A stretch of DNA of 64,000 nucleotides, from positions 1 to 64,000 of the forward strand of contig JAQYWC010000054.1 of the NCBI GenBank assembly GCA_030145245.1, written 5' to 3'. Below, in pieces: positions 36,665 to 44,757 of the stretch. The notes under the pieces were generated by a model, which saw only the letters and a list, made by a program, of their open reading frames with translations, was not told where the DNA came from and did not search any database. This DNA is from Desulfobacterium sp. (GTDB lineage Bacteria; Desulfobacterota; Desulfobacteria; Desulfobacterales; Desulfobacteraceae). Numbering within the stretch: position 1 is the stretch's first letter; every line of letters starts with the position of its first letter. Made by a program: the position numbers and the translations under genes.

Positions 36665-36695
36665 AACCGGGGGGGGAGATTCCTCCCCGGTTTTT
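36665..36695 (+). terminator. Rho-independent terminator of the TonB/FmdE cluster
   Basis: AACCGGGG at 36665-36672 pairs with CCCCGGTT at 36685-36692, a G+C-rich stem with further G/C pairs inside, followed by a T-run to 36695. It lies 5 bp after the second receptor gene. Confidence 0.85.
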
Positions 36696-37152
36696 GCTGC
36701 TTTTTGCCAGGTTTGATTGTTTTCGAGGGTGTTACATATCAGGATGATAGGGCGTGGGGGGCCCATGATCTCCTCGATACCCTGGTCAATACCCTGTTGC
36801 ACCGGCAGCAGGAGCAGTCTGAAATCGGATACGCCCATATGTGATGGGGATAAACAGTGAACCCATTTACAATACGGTGTTGTGGCGCTTTACCGGCTCC
36901 TCTGTATAGTCATTTCTTGACTTCATCGTTTTTTTCGATTAAAAAGCTAGAATTGTATAACGATTGTCGGTTCAAGTTTAAATTAATCAAATGACCGATC
37001 TGGGCCTTTACCGGGCTAAGGAAAACGGCAGAAACAGGGTTGAAATTATTTTTAGTGATATTGTCAGTTAAACCGTCAAATAAATGCTTTGAAAATTTCT
37101 GTGAATGAGTCTGTCTTGAACTGAGTTTATTTTTTCAAAAAAGGGGTCTGTT
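36696..37152. other. Intergenic region before the nucleosidase
   Basis: About 450 bp. A 60-codon frame on the minus strand runs into the terminator and has no ribosome site, so I do not call it. The 200 bp before 37153 are A+T-rich and presumably hold the nucleosidase promoter. No riboswitch was recognised. Confidence 0.5.
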
Positions 37153-37881
37153 GTGAAACCCGTGAAGAGTATTTTGATCATGATCGCCATGCGAGCCGAG
37201 GCCCGTGAATTCATCCAGGCATTGGGCCTGAAACAAGAGGAACATGTCTTTGATGAAAAATTGCCCATGAGGGCGTATTCAGGAACCGTGGATCGCCTGA
37301 GCGTCGTGGTGGTATTAAACGGGGTGGATAAGCGGTTTGATGTGGATGATGTGGCCACCCAGCCTGCCGTCCTTGCAACCTATATTGGCGTCCAGAAATT
37401 TAATCCCGATCTGATCATCAATGCCGGCACAGCCGGTGGATTTAAAAGGGCGGATTATGAAATAGGGGATGCCGTTGTCAGTTGTGACAGCGTGAAATTC
37501 CATGATCGCAGGATCCCTTTAAAAGGGTTTGACGCCTATGGTATCGGATCATACCCCTGCATTGATATGCCGGATCTAATCGAAGAACTCTCCCTGAAAC
37601 AAGGCATTATCTCCACGGGAAACTCCCTGGACTGTACCAGGACTGATCTGGAAATGATAGAGAAAAACGGGGCGGAGATCAAGGAGATGGAGGCTGCCGG
37701 AATCGCCTGGGTCGCCTGGATTCTGGAAAAGCCGTTCATGGCAGTAAAGACCATTTCTGATTTTATTGATTCCCATGAACCCTCAGAGGAGCAATTCGTT
37801 AGAAACCTGTCAAAAGCCACAGGGAATTTAAGCAATACCCTGGTTAAAATAGTGGATTACCTCAATGTGCAGGGAAAATAA
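37153..37881 (+). CDS. 5'-methylthioadenosine nucleosidase, plant-type
   Basis: 242 residues of the PNP_UDP_1 phosphorylase/nucleosidase fold. It starts with GTG behind AAAAGGGG. The sequence IAMRAEAREFIQALGL, DLIINAGTAGGFKRADYEIGD, KFHDRRIPLKGFDAYGIG and STGNSLDCTRTD follows, block by block, the plant MTN1/MTN2 5'-methylthioadenosine nucleosidases rather than the usual bacterial MtnN. The active-site EMEAAG and the SDFID aspartate motif are present. It would cleave methylthioadenosine (and perhaps S-adenosylhomocysteine) to adenine and the sugar. It precedes GMP reductase by 250 bp, giving a purine-salvage pair. Confidence 0.85.
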   Translation: MKPVKSILIMIAMRAEAREFIQALGLKQEEHVFDEKLPMRAYSGTVDRLSVVVVLNGVDKRFDVDDVATQPAVLATYIGVQKFNPDLIINAGTAGGFKRADYEIGDAVVSCDSVKFHDRRIPLKGFDAYGIGSYPCIDMPDLIEELSLKQGIISTGNSLDCTRTDLEMIEKNGAEIKEMEAAGIAWVAWILEKPFMAVKTISDFIDSHEPSEEQFVRNLSKATGNLSNTLVKIVDYLNVQGK

Positions 37882-38133
37882 AGCAGAACCCTCACTTGTA
37901 CCGCAGTAGATCCAAATTCCCGGGCCATGGACTATATCGCTCCGGCGCACAGGTGAGGAGGGCCGCCATGCGGTCCGAATCCTTGTGCATTGTTGTCTCT
38001 CTTGTGTTTTCATTGCTTGACCTTCAAGGGATCATAATTACGTTGGAATATAAGGCCGCTCGCTCTTTCTCTCAACAATTGAGAAGGCCGAAGACAGATT
38101 CAGGCATTTAATTTTAATGAGTATGGAGGCGTT

Positions 38134-39153
38134 ATGACAGATGCGATTACATACGATGATGTTCTTCTTATTCCTTCCTATAACCATTATGAATCACGCA
38201 AGGTGGTTGATATCTCGGCCCGTGATAAAACAGGCAAGATTTCTCTGGAAATCCCCATAATGACTTCCAATATGGATACGATCACAGAAGATGAGATGGC
38301 GAACTTCATCGGTGAAAAAGGGGGGGTAGGTGTTCTACATCGGTTCATGACCATTGAAGAAAACCTCCGGATATTTAATGGGTGCACGCACAGGACCTTT
38401 GTCTCAGTCGGGTGCGCAACAGAGGATTTGGAAAGAGCTCAGGCTTTAAAGGATGCAGGTGCTGATCTGTTTTGTGTTGATGTCGCCCACGGACACGCTA
38501 AATACGTCGGTCGAACCCTAAGAGAAATTCGTCGTATCGTTGGTAAGGGAGCATGCCTGATGGCCGGCAATGTCGCAACATATGCAGGGGCTGACTATTT
38601 GGCCTCCTGTGGGGCGGATCTCATTAAAGTCGGAATCGGGGGAGGATCTGTATGTACGACAAGGATAAAAACCGGGTTTGGCGTACCGAATCTGACAGCA
38701 ATTAAAGAGTGTGCCCGCGTGGACAGGTCCATCATTGCCGACGGGGGCATTCGAACCCCTGGCGATATTGTTAAAGCCCTAGCCTTTGGTGCCGACTTCG
38801 TGATGATCGGCAGCATCCTGGCCGGCACGGGTCCCACGCCTGGAAAGGTCAGGACTAAAAAACAAGAAGACGGAAAAGAAGTGAAAGTTAAGGCTTATCG
38901 AGGCATGGCGAGCAGTGAGGTGCAGGAAGAACATTACGGCGGAATGGCTGAATGGAAGACTGCAGAGGGCATTTCGGTGGATGTGCCTTACAACCCCATT
39001 GAAAACGAAATTATGTCAGATATCATCGGGGGATTAAGATCCGGGCTGACCTATGGAGGCGCCTCCACGATTAAAGAACTCCAGCGAAAACTGAATTATG
39101 TTCGAATTACTGCAGCCTCGGGACTGGAAAGCTTACCCCACAGAAACGTCTGA
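38134..39153 (+). CDS. guaC: GMP reductase (IMPDH/GMPR family)
   Basis: 339 residues, a single TIM barrel with no CBS insert, as in GMP reductase rather than the 490-residue IMP dehydrogenase. Early FDDV-type motif TYDDVLLIPSYN, nucleotide-site ADGGIRTPGDIVKALAFGA, and catalytic loop KVGIGGGSVCTTRIKTGFG with Cys174. YRGMASSEVQEE is the mobile-flap region. It would convert GMP to IMP and ammonia with NADPH. GGAGG is 5 bases before the ATG. Its last 21 bp overlap the converging metallopeptidase gene. An IMP dehydrogenase without CBS domains cannot be fully excluded. Confidence 0.85.
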   Translation: MTDAITYDDVLLIPSYNHYESRKVVDISARDKTGKISLEIPIMTSNMDTITEDEMANFIGEKGGVGVLHRFMTIEENLRIFNGCTHRTFVSVGCATEDLERAQALKDAGADLFCVDVAHGHAKYVGRTLREIRRIVGKGACLMAGNVATYAGADYLASCGADLIKVGIGGGSVCTTRIKTGFGVPNLTAIKECARVDRSIIADGGIRTPGDIVKALAFGADFVMIGSILAGTGPTPGKVRTKKQEDGKEVKVKAYRGMASSEVQEEHYGGMAEWKTAEGISVDVPYNPIENEIMSDIIGGLRSGLTYGGASTIKELQRKLNYVRITAASGLESLPHRNV

Positions 39154-39975
39154 TTTCATTTTCTGAGGTCTTTTCGGCCATTTTTTAGTCTTTACGTCAA
39201 ATTCGAATTTTTGGAATATCTCCCATAATTCAAGGGGGTAGATCTGTTTGAAAAGTTCTTTTTCAGAGTCCGGTTCAACGATATACTGATTTATAAATTC
39301 GAGGAACAGGTTCAAGCCATAATGGGTGACCAGATAATCAATAAAATATTTATACTCGGCGTATTCGAAAAGATACCTGATTTCTTTTGGAATCTGTTGT
39401 ATCGCTTCATTGTTCTGAAGGAAATTTAAAAAATATCCCTCATGAACTGCTAACCTGAGGAATTCTTCTCCTTGATAGTAGTGATGGGGATTGCCATAAA
39501 AAACAGCAAGGCCTTCCCTGATCCACCTTTTAATCTTAAATGTTTTCAAAAAGGTTGTGTTTTGGAAAATAAGTGCATGGGATAATTCATGTTTTAAAAA
39601 ACTTTGAATATCTCGGTTTGTGTCTTTAATCGTTGGATTGATATAAATAATTGTACCTGTAGCCATGGTGCAAAGTGGTGATCTTTGAGTTGAAAATCGT
39701 TTGTATTGTGATTTTGTAGCACAAATTATGACAGTGACCTTTTTTTTGAATCCCAACCGATGAAAAATTTCAGTTTCGTTCATTAAATGATCAATTGATC
39801 TGTAATCATCCGGAAGCAACATCTCTTTTGGATATAGTATTGATGCATTGTTATAAATGATTTTAGTGAATCCAAATTTTATGGGCGATAATGGAAAAAG
39901 AATACCCCATATCAATGAATAGATTACAAGCATCATCACTGAGAAAAACAGAGCAATAAATCCTTTTTTTATCAT
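39133..39975 (-). CDS. Membrane-anchored gluzincin-like metallopeptidase (peptidase_MA type)
   Basis: 280 residues from the ATG at 39975, which has AGGAC upstream; the frame stays open to 40050. An N-terminal membrane helix (FIALFFSVMMLVIYSLIW) anchors it. The zinc motif HELSHAL (HExxH) lies at about residue 145, followed about 25 residues later by WIREGLAVFYG with the third ligand Glu, as in peptidase_MA/gluzincin proteins. The substrate is unknown. The gene and its neighbour at 40096 are clearly more A+T-rich than the surrounding genes. The 3' end overlaps guaC by 21 bp. Confidence 0.75.
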   Translation of the reverse strand: MIKKGFIALFFSVMMLVIYSLIWGILFPLSPIKFGFTKIIYNNASILYPKEMLLPDDYRSIDHLMNETEIFHRLGFKKKVTVIICATKSQYKRFSTQRSPLCTMATGTIIYINPTIKDTNRDIQSFLKHELSHALIFQNTTFLKTFKIKRWIREGLAVFYGNPHHYYQGEEFLRLAVHEGYFLNFLQNNEAIQQIPKEIRYLFEYAEYKYFIDYLVTHYGLNLFLEFINQYIVEPDSEKELFKQIYPLELWEIFQKFEFDVKTKKWPKRPQKMKSDVSVG

Positions 39976-40095
39976 ATCAAATGTCCTGTATCCGGTTTGA
40001 ATCGAATCCGCTATATTTGAATCCATGTTGACGATGGTTATCGTTAGCACAAGTATTAGCCGGAAACAAGGAAGGAATAGGGCGGGGTGCGATCC

Positions 40096-40866
40096 TTAAT
40101 TGTGATGGGGGGTGTAATTCTTTGAATCTTTGATGTGTTTTTCGATCCATCCCTCTTCCTTCATCTCTTTCAGGACAGCTGATAGCTTTGATGCAAGAAC
40201 TTTATGCTTTATATGCAGGAATGTATGGATGGTTTGTTCTTCCATCACCCCGGCAATATGTATGTTTGAATTTTTAAACTCGCTGGTTTCCAGGGCCTCC
40301 AGCACCGTCCTTTCAACTTCTATGAAAATATCGGTTCTCCCTGCGGCAAGCTTTTTAATCCCCTGGGACCAATGGGAGATCCGGGACAGGTTGTTTTTGT
40401 TTACTACTTTGATCAGGTTTTTGGTGGTTATATAAGTACCTCGTGTATATTCCACTTTATAATCAGTCCCTGTCAGACTTTTCCAACCTTTCAATTTTAT
40501 CTGCGGATCAGTGCTGAACGCGGAAATTTTTACTGAAAAAACGGGTTCTTCCACTCTGATCAGATTCGGATGTCCTTCATTGTAATTGTATACCCTGCCA
40601 ATTTCACCATCAAGCTGCTCATTGTCAGCCATTAAACTTGCTCGTTTTGCAGGGAGATATCTGTACACAAAGGTTTTGCCCATTCTTTTAAACGCTTCAG
40701 TATAGATTAGTTTAAAGGCCTTTCCATCCGCAGAACTCTCCTTTCTTGCAGAACCCAGAACTATTTTATCGTCCATTGAACCAGATTCCGCATTCGTCTG
40801 GTTCAATGGCATAATAAAGGAGTTAATACAAATAATGATAATATATAGAAGTGTTTTTCTATTCAT
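40096..40866 (-). CDS. Periplasmic solute-binding-like protein
   Basis: 256 residues with a signal peptide (hydrophobic residues 6-22, ending TNA). The remainder resembles the SBP_bac_3-type two-lobe fold: EAFKRMGKTFVYRYLPAKRA, DGEIGRVYNYNEGHPNLIRV, then IEVERTVLEAL and EEGWIEKHI at the end. Such lone binding-protein-like proteins often act as sensors or have lost their transporter; no permease gene is nearby. It begins 20 bp after the AcuI-like gene on the same strand. Its base composition is more A+T-rich than AcuI, suggesting a different origin. Confidence 0.7.
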   Translation of the reverse strand: MNRKTLLYIIIICINSFIMPLNQTNAESGSMDDKIVLGSARKESSADGKAFKLIYTEAFKRMGKTFVYRYLPAKRASLMADNEQLDGEIGRVYNYNEGHPNLIRVEEPVFSVKISAFSTDPQIKLKGWKSLTGTDYKVEYTRGTYITTKNLIKVVNKNNLSRISHWSQGIKKLAAGRTDIFIEVERTVLEALETSEFKNSNIHIAGVMEEQTIHTFLHIKHKVLASKLSAVLKEMKEEGWIEKHIKDSKNYTPHHN

Positions 40867-40886
40867 CTGACGGTTCCAAAGTACGG

Positions 40887-41888
40887 TTATGATTCGTCGA
40901 GGTTGACCACGACCCTGCCTTGCTGCCCACCCCTCAGGATGCGGCTGATCTCAGCATCGAGCCCTTCAAGGGAGACCTCCCTGTATAGGTCCCGGAGTTG
41001 ATCGCATCTCCACTCGTTGGCAAGCCGGTTCCAGATGGCGCATCTCCGGTCCATGGGGCAGTTCTGGGAGTCTATTCCCACAAGCGTTACCCCCCTGAGG
41101 ATAAAGGGAAACACGTTGATGGGAAGATCGGGAGAGGCCACATTGCCGCAGCAGGTGACAACCCCCCAGGGGCGTGTGGATTTGATGGCTGTTGCCAGCA
41201 TCTCGCCTCCCACCGTATCAATCACTCCAGCCCATTGGCCCTTGAGCACGGGTTTGCCCGTGGTGTCGGTTGCTTCTTCCCTGGTGATGGTGCGGCTTGC
41301 CCCAAGATTCTTGAGAAAGTCGGCGGCCTTTGTCTTTCCGGTGACGGCAACCACTTTAAAGCCAAGCTTGGCAAGGATGGCGACACTGAGGCTGCCCACG
41401 CCTCCGGTTGAACCGGTCACCAGGATCTCTCCCTGGTCCGGTGTCAGGGCCTCGACTATGGCTGACACGGACATCCCTGCCGTAAACCCTGCTGTGCCGA
41501 AAATCATGCTCTCCTTGGGTGACAGGGCCGACGGCAGTCTGACGGCCCATTGGGATGGCACCCTTATATACTGTCCAAATCCTCCGGAGGTGTTCATGCC
41601 AAGGTCGTAGCTTGTGACGATCACCTTGTCTCCCTTGTTAAACGCTTTGGTGTCGCTCTGTTCCACAACGCCTGCGGCATCGATTCCAGGGGTGTGGGGG
41701 TAGTTCCGTGTCACCCCCTGGTTGCCGCTGGCCGAGAGGGCGTCCTTGTAGTTGAGGGAGGAATGGCTCACCCGGATGAGGAGATCGCCCTTGGGAAGAT
41801 CGCTGAGGTCTCTTTTCTTGATGGTCCGTGTAAAGGCGTTGGGGGATGACTCTTCGATCACAAGGGCTTTGAATTCTGTCTGGTTCAT
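40887..41888 (-). CDS. acuI: YhdH/AcuI-family NADPH-dependent enoyl reductase (acrylyl-CoA reductase-like)
   Basis: 333 residues of the zinc-free medium-chain dehydrogenase/reductase family. Start: FKALVIEE; cofactor loop VTGSTGGVGSLSVAILAKLG (residues ~152-171). YPHTPGIDAAGVV and the C-terminal LRGVTLVGIDSQNCPM are YhdH/YhfP signatures. AcuI reduces acryloyl-CoA to propionyl-CoA, relevant to DMSP or 3-hydroxypropionate metabolism; related quinone oxidoreductases exist, so substrate is inferred. A strong AAGGAG ribosome site. It lies upstream of the solute-binding protein gene. Confidence 0.85.
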   Translation of the reverse strand: MNQTEFKALVIEESSPNAFTRTIKKRDLSDLPKGDLLIRVSHSSLNYKDALSASGNQGVTRNYPHTPGIDAAGVVEQSDTKAFNKGDKVIVTSYDLGMNTSGGFGQYIRVPSQWAVRLPSALSPKESMIFGTAGFTAGMSVSAIVEALTPDQGEILVTGSTGGVGSLSVAILAKLGFKVVAVTGKTKAADFLKNLGASRTITREEATDTTGKPVLKGQWAGVIDTVGGEMLATAIKSTRPWGVVTCCGNVASPDLPINVFPFILRGVTLVGIDSQNCPMDRRCAIWNRLANEWRCDQLRDLYREVSLEGLDAEISRILRGGQQGRVVVNLDES

Positions 41889-42202
41889 GGACTGGTCTCC
41901 TTGGTTGAGGAATCTTTTTTTGATGGCGTAAAAGACTGCCGTGGAAAGAATCGGTACTTTCGCATGGAAAGCCCTGCCGGCAACAGTCGAAATTATGGGG
42001 TAAATATATCAGAAAGGGCTGGGCCTGGATAATGTTTTTTTACAGGAACCGCATCCATGTGGAGGGGGGCCATGGTCGTTCGGGTCACCCGCAGGCTAAA
42101 AGATACCCCAGGGTTCCATGGGATGGTTTTGTGGCGGTTGCATTTGTTTTTGAAATATGTTTTATTGTGATAATAAAATTTTATCACAAAAGGAGAGTTA
42201 TT
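41889..42202. other. Divergent promoter region between acuI-like and regulator genes
   Basis: About 310 bp. The regulator's reading frame stays open through it, but an earlier start would add an unlikely Arg/His-rich leader. It holds the perfect inverted repeat at 42165-42189 described next; nothing else stood out. Confidence 0.5.
42165..42189. promoter_or_regulatory. Inverted repeat operator before the YheO/DauR-like gene
   Basis: TTGTGATAA at 42165-42173 and TTATCACAA at 42181-42189 are a perfect 9-bp inverted repeat around 7 bases. It abuts the regulator's AGGAGAG ribosome site. The same GTGATAA half-site recurs after the gene at 42893, so autoregulation is likely. Confidence 0.6.
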
Positions 42203-42880
42203 TTGTCACAGGTTGTCCCGTCTACAGATTTAACAATCGATCACTATGTTCCGCTGGTTGAATTTCTTGGTACGTTTCTGGGTGAAAAATGTGAGGTCGT
42301 GCTCCATGATGTGTCCTCCCATGAGCGTTCCGTTGTGGCCATCGCAAACGGTCATATCTCCGGACGGAAAAAGGGCGCGCCCCTGACGGATCTGGCCCTT
42401 CAGTTTTATAAGAACCGGGAGCATGAAAACAAGGATTGGGTCATGGGGTACACCACCCGCTCGGCAGAGGGGTATTCTTTGAATTCCGCCACTTATTTCA
42501 TTCGCAGCGGGGCAGGGGAGATGATGGGTATGCTCTGCTTGAATCTTGATCTTTCAGCGCTTTTGACGGCCCGGGATTCATTGGACAGTGTTTTGAAAAC
42601 CCTGGGGTCATCCTTTGCCCAGCCAAAGGGGAAACCGGCCTTGACGGAGAATTTCCCTTTGTCCATTGAGGACCTTACGGAAAACATGATTTGCCAGGTG
42701 ATTCAGGAAACGGAGGTTTCTCCGGAACGGATGACGCCGGCTGAAAAGCAGGAGGTTGTGACCACCCTGAATACCCGGGGGGCCTTTTTGCTGAAGGGAA
42801 CTGTACGGGTGGTGGCTGAGAAGCTTGTTTCGTCCGAAGCGACTGTTTACAGGTATTTGCAGAAGTCCAATCGAAAGTAG
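42203..42880 (+). CDS. YheO/DauR-type regulator (PAS_6 plus HTH_22)
   Basis: 225 residues from a TTG start at 42203, which has AGGAGAG 5 bases upstream; no ATG fits near the conserved N-terminus. The N-terminal domain (HYVPLVEFLGTFLGEKCEVV, VLHDVSSHERSVVAIANG, GYSLNSATYFI) is the YheO-like PAS. The C-terminus carries the helix-turn-helix (AEKQEVVTTLNTRGAFLLKG, then VVAEKLVSSEATVYRYLQ). DauR, the characterised member, represses D-arginine catabolism. Here the adjacent operon is ridA, symporter and cyuA, so it probably senses cysteine, serine or a related amino acid. That is inference from position. Confidence 0.85.
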   Translation: MSQVVPSTDLTIDHYVPLVEFLGTFLGEKCEVVLHDVSSHERSVVAIANGHISGRKKGAPLTDLALQFYKNREHENKDWVMGYTTRSAEGYSLNSATYFIRSGAGEMMGMLCLNLDLSALLTARDSLDSVLKTLGSSFAQPKGKPALTENFPLSIEDLTENMICQVIQETEVSPERMTPAEKQEVVTTLNTRGAFLLKGTVRVVAEKLVSSEATVYRYLQKSNRK

Positions 42881-42893
42881 TTATTTATTGTCG

Positions 42894-42927
42894 TGATAAA
42901 AAAGTATTATAATGATAAAAAAGTATT
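42894..42927 (+). repeat. Direct repeats in the ridA promoter
   Basis: TGATAAAAAAGTATT occurs at 42894-42908 and 42913-42927, 19 bp apart. The first is preceded by CG, giving the GTGATAA seen in the upstream operator. A separate 15-bp palindrome TATCCTGTCAGGATA lies at 42953-42967. These are the candidate binding sites controlling the ridA operon. Confidence 0.55.
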
Positions 42928-43018
42928 GCTTTTGTCCTGGGGGTGAGATAGGTATCCTGTCAGGATAAACAAGATCGGTATCATCAACGGTCGCAGTAGA
43001 TAACTTTTTTATGTGAGT

Positions 43019-43399
43019 ATGACAATGATAAATACAATTACAAGCACAGAGGCGCCTGACGCAGTTGGACCCTATTCACACGCCATGGAAGCAAATGGTA
43101 TGATTTTCACATCCGGCCAGTTGCCCATTGACCCTGCCACCGGAGAGATGCCGGAAACCGCTGCCGCCCAGGCAGAGATCTCCCTGATGAATGTCAAGAG
43201 GGTCCTGGAAGCCGGTGGATCCGACATGTCCAAGATTCTGAAGACCACGGTATTTCTGAAAAACATCGAAGATTTTGATGCCGTAAATAAAGTATATGCC
43301 ACCTTTTTTGACAACTCCTTCCCTGCGCGAAGCTGTGTAGAAGTTGCCCGTCTTCCCAAGAATGCATTGGTGGAGATCGAGGTGATCGCTGTCAGATGA
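43019..43399 (+). CDS. ridA: RidA family reactive intermediate deaminase
   Basis: 126 residues, normal for RidA. The sequence contains VGPYSHAMEANGMIFTSGQL, the residues forming the trimer interface, and FPARSCVEVARLPKNALVEI with the catalytic Arg that binds the carboxylate. RidA hydrolyses 2-aminoacrylate and related imines to keto acids and ammonia. In this operon it can remove the 2-aminoacrylate released when CyuA acts on cysteine or serine. The start is uncertain among ATGs at 43019 and 43025 and GTG at 43013; no clear ribosome site is present. Confidence 0.93.
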   Translation: MTMINTITSTEAPDAVGPYSHAMEANGMIFTSGQLPIDPATGEMPETAAAQAEISLMNVKRVLEAGGSDMSKILKTTVFLKNIEDFDAVNKVYATFFDNSFPARSCVEVARLPKNALVEIEVIAVR

Positions 43400-43500
43400 T
43401 TCTTCCGGGGATCAATTTATCTTAATGTGAGTTTGTCAGCATTCAATAAATAGGGATGGCCGGGGCATTCTGCGTCCGGCCTCTGAAGCAGGAGGATGGT

Positions 43501-44712
43501 ATGGCTAAAAAAAGTACATTGGGCGAATTTGGGCTTATTCTTCAACTGGTCGGCGGGATTGTCGCAGGTGCTGTGATCGGGCTTATGGCAAATGACGCCG
43601 TCATGCAGGTGATTGTTTCAATCAAGTATGTTCTCGGTCAGTTGATCTTTTACTGTGTTCCACTGGTTATCATCGCATTTATTGCACCGGCCATTACCCG
43701 GCTGGGCCAAAATGCGAGTAAGATGCTTGCAGCGGGGGTCGGCTTTGCCTATCTGTCCGCGGCAGGAGCTGCAACCATGGCTGCTGTTGCAGGCTATTTG
43801 ATCATTCCGCATATGTCCATTCAAACCCATGTGGCCGGGCTGCACGAATTACCGGAAGCTGTTTTTCAGTTGAATATCCCCCCGATCATGTCCGTAATGA
43901 CGGCCCTGGTTACAGCCATTATTGCCGGTATCTCCATTATCTGGACCAGGGCGGAACGGTTTGAGGGGCTTTTTGACGAACTTGAAAAGATCATGATGCA
44001 GGTGGTGGAGCGTATCATCATCCCCATGCTTCCCTTTTTTATTGCCACCACCTTTGCAGGCCTTGCCTATGAAGGCAGCCTGACCAAGCAGCTCCCAATT
44101 TTTCTCCAGGTGATCGTGATCGTCCTTGCGGGGCATTTCATCTGGCTGACCCTGCTTTATACCATTGCCGGTGTCATCTCCAAAAAGAACCCCCTTGAGG
44201 TGTTCAGGCACTATGCCCCGGCCTACCTGACTGCCGTTGGCACCATGTCCAGTGCGGCCACCCTTCCTGTTTCACTTGAGTGCGCAGCAAAGTCAAAGGT
44301 GCTCAGCAAAGAGACCGTTGAGTTCATGGTCCCCCTGGGAGCCACCATCCACCTGTGCGGTTCCGTTCTTACCGAGACATTCTTTGCCATGACCATCTCC
44401 ATGATGCTTTACGGAACACTTCCCTCCTTTGGCACCATGGCTCTTTTTATCCTTCTTTTCGGCATCTTTGCCATCGGAGCACCCGGTGTTCCCGGTGGAA
44501 CGGTCATGGCCTCCCTGGGAATCGTTGTGGGTGTCCTCCATTTTGATCCGGCCGGTGTTGCCCTGTTACTGGCGGTTTTCGCACTCCAGGACAGCTTTGG
44601 TACTGCCTGTAACGTCACAGGCGACGGTGCCCTGGCCCTGATGCTCGAAGGCCTGTTTAATCGAAAGTCAGCATCCGCAGAGGCTACTGATCAGTGTCTG
44701 GATACGCTTTAA
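43501..44712 (+). CDS. Dicarboxylate/amino acid:cation symporter (DAACS family)
   Basis: About 403 residues with eight or more membrane segments and two re-entrant hairpins. Signature blocks: GTMSSAATLPVSLECAA (hairpin 1 serine-rich loop), VPLGATIHLCGSVLTETFF (TM7 NMDGT-like position) and FGIFAIGAPGVPGGTVMASL (hairpin 2). It would bring in an amino acid or dicarboxylate with Na+ or H+. The usual glutamate-type NMDGT motif is changed to GATIHLCG, so the substrate is probably neutral, such as serine, threonine or cysteine, consistent with the downstream cyuA. The start at 43501 follows AGGAGG. It is the second gene of the operon. Confidence 0.88.
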   Translation: MAKKSTLGEFGLILQLVGGIVAGAVIGLMANDAVMQVIVSIKYVLGQLIFYCVPLVIIAFIAPAITRLGQNASKMLAAGVGFAYLSAAGAATMAAVAGYLIIPHMSIQTHVAGLHELPEAVFQLNIPPIMSVMTALVTAIIAGISIIWTRAERFEGLFDELEKIMMQVVERIIIPMLPFFIATTFAGLAYEGSLTKQLPIFLQVIVIVLAGHFIWLTLLYTIAGVISKKNPLEVFRHYAPAYLTAVGTMSSAATLPVSLECAAKSKVLSKETVEFMVPLGATIHLCGSVLTETFFAMTISMMLYGTLPSFGTMALFILLFGIFAIGAPGVPGGTVMASLGIVVGVLHFDPAGVALLLAVFALQDSFGTACNVTGDGALALMLEGLFNRKSASAEATDQCLDTL

Positions 44713-44757
44713 AAGAGACCGTGTATCGCGTCTCCTTATCTATAAGGAACAACAGTT

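Noticed and set aside
36656-36838. Short minus-strand gene after the second TonB receptor
   Set aside because: It runs through the terminator, has no ribosome site and no recognisable domain.
37882-38133. Purine riboswitch before GMP reductase
   Set aside because: The conserved TATA...junction and loop elements are absent.
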